Positions 42,775 to 45,975 of a stretch of 45,975 bases of DNA are shown here, piece after piece. The position numbers and the translations under genes were made by a program. The notes beneath the pieces were generated by a model. That model was not told the origin of the DNA. It saw only the letters and a program-made list of their open reading frames with translations, and searched no databases. The DNA comes from Chloroflexota bacterium (GTDB taxonomy: Bacteria; Chloroflexota; UBA6077; FW602-bin22; JACPRP01). The stretch's first letter is position 1, and every line of letters starts with the position of its first letter. The stretch spans positions 1-45,975 of the forward strand of contig JAMCWX010000065.1 in assembly GCA_023480885.1 (NCBI GenBank), read 5' to 3'.

Positions 42775-42799
42775 CTATTTGTGCAATATGCACAAATAG
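42775..42799. promoter_or_regulatory. Perfect palindrome upstream of glnA (candidate operator)
   Basis: CTATTTGTGCA (42775-42785), ATA, TGCACAAATAG (42789-42799): 11-bp arms without a mismatch. The core TTGTGCAATATGC (42779-42791) matches 12 of 13 bases of the site upstream of the GOGAT promoter. It is centred about -75 relative to the predicted glnA start. AT-rich with no T-run, so a protein-binding site is more likely than a terminator. Confidence 0.65.
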
Positions 42800-42826
42800 C
42801 TGCTCCTCGTTTAGTCAAGTATCACA

Positions 42827-42855
42827 TAGACTTGCCATTAAGCATATGCTATATT
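42827..42855 (+). promoter_or_regulatory. Putative glnA promoter
   Basis: TAGACT (42827-42832), 17-bp spacer, TATATT (42850-42855) with a TGC extension. Start near 42862, leaving a leader of about 205 nt before glnA. Confidence 0.55.
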
Positions 42856-42917
42856 TAGGATGAGAAACAAGAAGGGCGCGGTCCGGCGTGCGTGGAGGGG
42901 TCTAGATCGGGTTGTGC

Positions 42918-42948
42918 GGCGCTTGGACTGCCAAAGCCCTTTTTGTTT
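42918..42948 (+). terminator. Candidate attenuator in the glnA leader
   Basis: GGC-GC-TTGG, loop ACTG, CCAA-A-GCC, followed by C, five T, G and three T. The stem is interrupted (3 plus 4 bp with a small internal loop), so it is weak. A second hairpin, GCTCG/CGAGC, lies near 42980-42998. No known glutamine or other riboswitch was recognised. Confidence 0.4.
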
Positions 42949-43068
42949 GCGGTAAGACGATGCAGATAATGGCATGATAGCTCGCTCCTTCGAGCCTTCG
43001 ACGGCGAATGAAAAACGGAGATCGGGCGTGCGATTGTGCAGGATAACTAAGGAGGACAAGAATTAGGT

Positions 43069-44433
43069 ATGGCGTCGGTTGATATCGCCAATCGGACTAT
43101 TGTAGCCGAACAGGTTCTCGAGGAGGCAGCTCGAGAGGGAGTAAAGTTCATCAACCTGCAGTTCACCGACGTGATCGGCGTGGTCAAGAGCGTGACGATT
43201 CCAGTAGAGCAGTTCCGCGACGCCATCGAACACGGCAAGTGGTTCGATGGGTCTTCAATCGAGGGCTTCGCGCGAATTGCGGAATCCGATATGTACCTGA
43301 TGCCTGATCTGTCGACGTTTTCCGTTATTCCCTGGGAGCGCGGTGACAACACAACTGCCAGACTGATCTGCTGGGTGCACAACCCGAACGGCGAGCTGTT
43401 CCCAGGGGACCCTCGCGCGGTGCTGTACAAGGTTTTGCAGGAGGCGCAGGAACTCGGCTTGAAGTACAACACGGGCCCTGAGCTCGAGTTCTTCCTGTTC
43501 AAGCCTGATGATGCCGGTCGGATCGCGGCCCTCCCCCACGACAGAGGTGGCTACTTCGATCTGTCCACCGATCTGGCGTCGCACGTTCGCAAGGACATGG
43601 TGAACGCGCTGATGGCGATGGGCATCAACGTCGAGACGAGCCATCACGAAGTGGCCGCGGGCCAGCACGAGATCGACTTCGAGTATGCCGATGCATTGCA
43701 GACGGCCGACAATGCTGTTACTTTCAAGTACACGCTAAAGGCTGTCGCTCAAAGCTATGGCCTGCACGCCACTTTCATGCCTAAGCCCATCTTTGGCATC
43801 AACGGATCTGGCATGCACACGCATCAGAGCCTGGCTACTCTCGATACCGGCGACAACGCTTTCGTCGATCAAGCCGATGAGTACGGCTTATCCAAGATAG
43901 CCAAACATTTCATTGCTGGCCAGTTGCACCACGCGCGGGGTATGAGCGCAGTCCTCGCTCCGACTGTGAACTCTTACAAGCGTCTCGTCCCTGGCTATGA
44001 GGCGCCAGTGTACATTAGCTGGGCGCGCGTCAATCGGTCGGCTCTCATCCGCGTGCCAAAGATCACCCCGGGGCAGTTCAAAGCCACGAGGATCGAGCTA
44101 CGCTGCCCAGACCCGGCGTGCAACCCATACCTTGCCTTTGCGGTCATGCTAAAGGCGGGCCTCGACGGCATCAAGCGAAAGCTCCCTCTTCATGAGCCCG
44201 TGGAAGAGAACCTCTACCACTTCGACGAATCCGAGTTGAAGCGGCGCAACATCCGCATGCTGCCGGCGACGCTCGGAGAGGCTCTGGAAGAACTTCAGAG
44301 AGACACCGTGGTGCAGGAAGGTCTTGGCGAACACGTCTACGAACGTTTCATCGAGGCCAAGACCCAAGAATGGGACGAGTACCGCATGTATGTGAGCCAG
44401 TGGGAGCTGGATCGGTATCTCGAGGTTTTCTAA
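43069..44433 (+). CDS. glnA: Glutamine synthetase type I
   Basis: Makes glutamine from glutamate, ammonia and ATP, and supplies the GOGAT encoded just upstream. 454 residues. Motifs: FTDVIGVVKSVTIP, KWFDGSSIEGFARIAESDMYL, GPELEFFLF (metal-binding Glu), HHEVAAGQHEIDFEYADAL, MPKPIFGINGSGMHTHQSL, NSYKRLVPGYEAPVYISWA and RIELRCPDPACNPYLAFAVML. The length and the absence of the ~25-residue insertion match the GSI-alpha subtype (Bacillus, archaea), which is feedback-inhibited, not adenylylated. AAGGAGG lies 13 nt before the ATG, longer than usual, so start efficiency may be low or regulated. Preceded by a long leader. Confidence 0.98.
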   Translation: MASVDIANRTIVAEQVLEEAAREGVKFINLQFTDVIGVVKSVTIPVEQFRDAIEHGKWFDGSSIEGFARIAESDMYLMPDLSTFSVIPWERGDNTTARLICWVHNPNGELFPGDPRAVLYKVLQEAQELGLKYNTGPELEFFLFKPDDAGRIAALPHDRGGYFDLSTDLASHVRKDMVNALMAMGINVETSHHEVAAGQHEIDFEYADALQTADNAVTFKYTLKAVAQSYGLHATFMPKPIFGINGSGMHTHQSLATLDTGDNAFVDQADEYGLSKIAKHFIAGQLHHARGMSAVLAPTVNSYKRLVPGYEAPVYISWARVNRSALIRVPKITPGQFKATRIELRCPDPACNPYLAFAVMLKAGLDGIKRKLPLHEPVEENLYHFDESELKRRNIRMLPATLGEALEELQRDTVVQEGLGEHVYERFIEAKTQEWDEYRMYVSQWELDRYLEVF

Positions 44434-44485
44434 ATCACCTGGTGCCCTGTTTCGACGGGCACTCTCGGATTGAATTGATAGGAAA

Positions 44486-44554
44486 AGGGGCGCGATTCAT
44501 CGCGCCCCTACAAGTACCATAGCACTCAATGTAGGGGCGCGTTTCATCGCGCCC
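44486..44554. repeat. Inverted pair of GGGGCGCG palindromic repeats
   Basis: Copy 1: GGGGCGCGA (44487-44495), loop TTCA, TCGCGCCCC (44500-44508), then TACA. Copy 2, in opposite orientation: TGTA (44530-44533), GGGGCGCG (44534-44541), loop, CGCGCCC (44548-44554). Such REP-like elements are interspersed in many genomes. Here they may double as the glnA terminator. Confidence 0.8.
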
Positions 44555-44564
44555 AGGGGGCAAT

Positions 44565-45284
44565 ATGAGTCTATCACAGGAGATAAGTGGCTGGATCAAG
44601 CAGAAGGTTCGTGACGCCGGAGGCGTCGGAATAGTCCTGGGTCTGAGCGGAGGTATAGACTCCGCGGTTGTCGGCGCGCTGGCCAAGATGGCTCTTGGCG
44701 AGAACGTTCTTGGGTTGATCATGCCATGCCACAGCCATCCCATCGACGAGGAATACGCGAAGCTGGTGGCCGATACGTTCGGCATCAAGACCGAGCGTAT
44801 CGACTTGGGCCCTGTCTTCGAGTGTTTCTTGAATGTCCTTCCGCCCGGCAACGACCTCTCCATTGCCAACCTGAAGCCGCGACTGCGTATGATGACTCTT
44901 TACTATCACGCCAGCAGCCTCGGCTACCTCGTCGCCGGCACTGGCAACAAGAGCGAGCTGAGCATCGGCTATTTCACTAAGTATGGTGACGGCGGCGTCG
45001 ATATCCTGCCGATCGGGAGTTTGCTCAAGACTCAGGTGCGCGAGCTCGCGCGGGAACTCGGGGTGCCCCAGTCTGTCGTCGAACGACCGCCGACCGCGGG
45101 CCTTTGGGCCGGGCAGACCGACGAGGCTGAGATGGGACTCAGCTATGAAGACCTCGACCGGACAATCGTATCTGTCGAAGAAGCAGACACATCGACCGTC
45201 GACCCGGATATCCTGAGTCGCGTGACGACGATGATGAAAGCTTCCGCCCACAAACGGGCTGTGCCAGAGGTCTTCAAGAAGTAG
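44565..45284 (+). CDS. nadE: NH3-dependent NAD+ synthetase
   Basis: Last step of NAD synthesis: amidates nicotinate adenine dinucleotide using ATP and ammonia. 239 residues, consisting only of the synthetase domain, with no glutaminase part, so it needs free ammonia. Motifs: the PP-loop VLGLSGGIDSAVVGALA (about 23-39), IMPCHSHPIDEEYA, LKPRLRMMTLYYHAS, VAGTGNKSELSIGYFTKYGDGGVDILPIGSLLKTQV and PTAGLWAGQTDEAEMGLSYEDLD. It starts with ATG preceded by GGGGG. Position after glnA suggests nitrogen-linked expression, but the repeat pair between them may end the glnA transcript. Its last 11 bases overlap the convergent NUDIX gene. Confidence 0.96.
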   Translation: MSLSQEISGWIKQKVRDAGGVGIVLGLSGGIDSAVVGALAKMALGENVLGLIMPCHSHPIDEEYAKLVADTFGIKTERIDLGPVFECFLNVLPPGNDLSIANLKPRLRMMTLYYHASSLGYLVAGTGNKSELSIGYFTKYGDGGVDILPIGSLLKTQVRELARELGVPQSVVERPPTAGLWAGQTDEAEMGLSYEDLDRTIVSVEEADTSTVDPDILSRVTTMMKASAHKRAVPEVFKK

Positions 45285-45765
45285 CCTTGCGATCGAGGGA
45301 GTCGCGAATGATATCAAGATCGTGCTCGAACGCTAGATCGGGAAGCTGATCGAGATCGAAAAGCCCAAGGGCCTGGACCTCGTTGCCTGCAGTGATCTCT
45401 CCTCCGACGATTGTGCCTGTGTAGACGACGAGCACGACGTGCCGCTCAGAGCTTGAATAGACCCCCACCAGGCTGTCCAGGCGGATTGTCACTCCCGTTT
45501 CCTCTCTCGTCTCCCTGATGGCTGCGTTCTCGACGCTCTCGCCAAGATCGACGTATCCCGAAGGGAAACTCCACATGCCCTTTTGGGGCTCGACAGCGCG
45601 CTTGTTGAGCAGGAGTTTGCCATCGTGGAAAACGACCGTTGCCACTGCTAGCTTCGGCCCCTGGTAGAAAACGAAGCCGCAACTGCTGCAGACAGGCCGC
45701 GGCTTTTGATCGACCAGCCTCACCGACATCTCCCCGGCGCACTCCGGGCAGAACTTGATTAACAA
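45274..45765 (-). CDS. NUDIX hydrolase with zinc ribbon
   Basis: 163 residues. A zinc ribbon at the N-terminus (FCPECAGEM and CSSCGFVFYQGP, four Cys) is followed by the NUDIX fold. The NUDIX box is complete: G-YVDLG-E-SVENAAI-RE-TR-EE-T-GV, binding Mg2+. Architecture resembles NudC-like or ADP-ribose pyrophosphatase-like enzymes; the substrate, a nucleoside diphosphate linked to X such as NADH or ADP-ribose, is not determined by sequence alone. Being beside nadE, an NAD-related role is a plausible guess. The frame is open upstream to 45972, but the TTG at 45765 has GGGGGA about 6 nt upstream and starts right before the first cysteine pair. Alternative longer starts lack an RBS. Confidence 0.88.
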   Translation of the reverse strand: MLIKFCPECAGEMSVRLVDQKPRPVCSSCGFVFYQGPKLAVATVVFHDGKLLLNKRAVEPQKGMWSFPSGYVDLGESVENAAIRETREETGVTIRLDSLVGVYSSSERHVVLVVYTGTIVGGEITAGNEVQALGLFDLDQLPDLAFEHDLDIIRDSLDRKATS

Positions 45766-45806
45766 TCCTCGTCCCCCGATGCGTTTAGTAGCTGTAACTG
45801 GAGCCC

Positions 45807-45815
45807 ATTGTACCA
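45807..45815 (-). promoter_or_regulatory. Extended -10 promoter of the NUDIX gene
   Basis: Minus strand TGGTACAAT (45807-45815), with no clear -35. Predicted start about 45800, 35 nt before the TTG start. Confidence 0.45.
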
Positions 45816-45857
45816 CATTATCGGATTCCTTCCCCAAAAAATCTGGTGCCAAACCTC

Positions 45858-45885
45858 TTGACAACCCTGCTTTCTGTGCTATGAT
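45858..45885 (+). promoter_or_regulatory. Outward promoter at the right edge
   Basis: TTGACA (45858-45863), 16-bp spacer, TATGAT (45880-45885) with a TGC extension, start near 45892. A small inverted repeat, GATGGT-AGG-ACCATC (about 45890-45904), sits at the start site. No coding frame is clear before the window ends, so the controlled gene lies beyond base 45975. Confidence 0.6.
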
Positions 45886-45975
45886 ATCTGATGGTAGGAC
45901 CATCCTATCATCGCAGAAAGAACGCTTCAAACTGGCGTGCGGGTGGGCCGTACCGCAAATCGGCGGAACCAACTC

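Noticed and set aside
42775..42799. Palindrome as rho-independent terminator of the GOGAT operon
   Set aside because: The stem is AT-rich and is followed by CTGCTCC, not by a T-run.
42838..43059. A 73-codon minus-strand frame in the glnA leader
   Set aside because: It has no RBS and no recognisable motif, and it lies opposite the structured leader.

Overview
The window reads as a chromosomal segment of a Chloroflexota-like bacterium. This is an inference from gene content: a PspA/PspAA/PspAB/HtpX stress module, secreted proteins with LGFP-like tails, Pro/Thr-rich lipoproteins, an archaeal-style split glutamate synthase next to an NrpR-type regulator, a T-box in front of valS, and S16, DUF169 and DUF1015 families. 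No 16S rRNA or tRNA gene is present to settle it. Most of the window is dense, ordinary housekeeping DNA; I see no CRISPR array, prophage or intact insertion sequence.

Layout. 1-1.84 kb: 5' two fifths of rpoB leaving the left edge, with a near-consensus promoter. 1.87-2.55 kb: a decayed MetE-like gene fragment and a KGG-repeat stress protein. 2.8-4.5 kb: queG and a lipoprotein. 4.5-12.1 kb (minus): a cell-shape and secretion run, alpha/beta hydrolase, mreB, mreC, mreD, ffh, a secreted GH99-like protein and glycerate kinase. 12.3-12.6 kb: a truncated S23-type four-helix-bundle gene between inverted repeats. 12.6-15.4 kb: a PPi-type phosphofructokinase with a structured leader, divergent from an ECF sigma/anti-sigma pair. 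15.4-20.6 kb (minus): prfA-prmC-tsaC, then rpiB-holB-ricT. 20.8-24.9 kb: DUF169 protein, VanW-type envelope protein, a glutaredoxin-PDZ protein whose first active-site cysteine codon is an in-frame TGA, and a sulfite-oxidase-like molybdoenzyme. 24.95-27.5 kb: htpX-pspAB facing pspA-pspAA. 27.6-30.7 kb: valine T-box and valS. 30.8-34.2 kb: two convergent lipoproteins, one carrying an ATPase-less Lon protease domain. 34.2-45.3 kb: a helical protein, DUF1015, an NrpR-like repressor, a five-gene split GOGAT, glnA and ammonia-dependent nadE. The right edge has a NUDIX hydrolase and an outward promoter.

How it works together. The clearest system is nitrogen assimilation: glutamine synthetase, a ferredoxin/FAD/GATase/FMN/GXGXG glutamate synthase and NH3-dependent NAD synthetase lie downstream of a 2-oxoglutarate-type NrpR repressor. 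The GOGAT and glnA promoters share a 13-bp motif (12 of 13 identical) at about -75 from their predicted start sites. The most unusual single gene is the glutaredoxin-PDZ ORF: a strong RBS, an intact frame on both sides of the TGA, a UPYC motif and a hairpin at the distance expected of a bacterial SECIS element make a selenoprotein the best reading.

All product calls rest on reading translated sequence and recalled family motifs; no database search was run. Promoter calls are pattern matches only.
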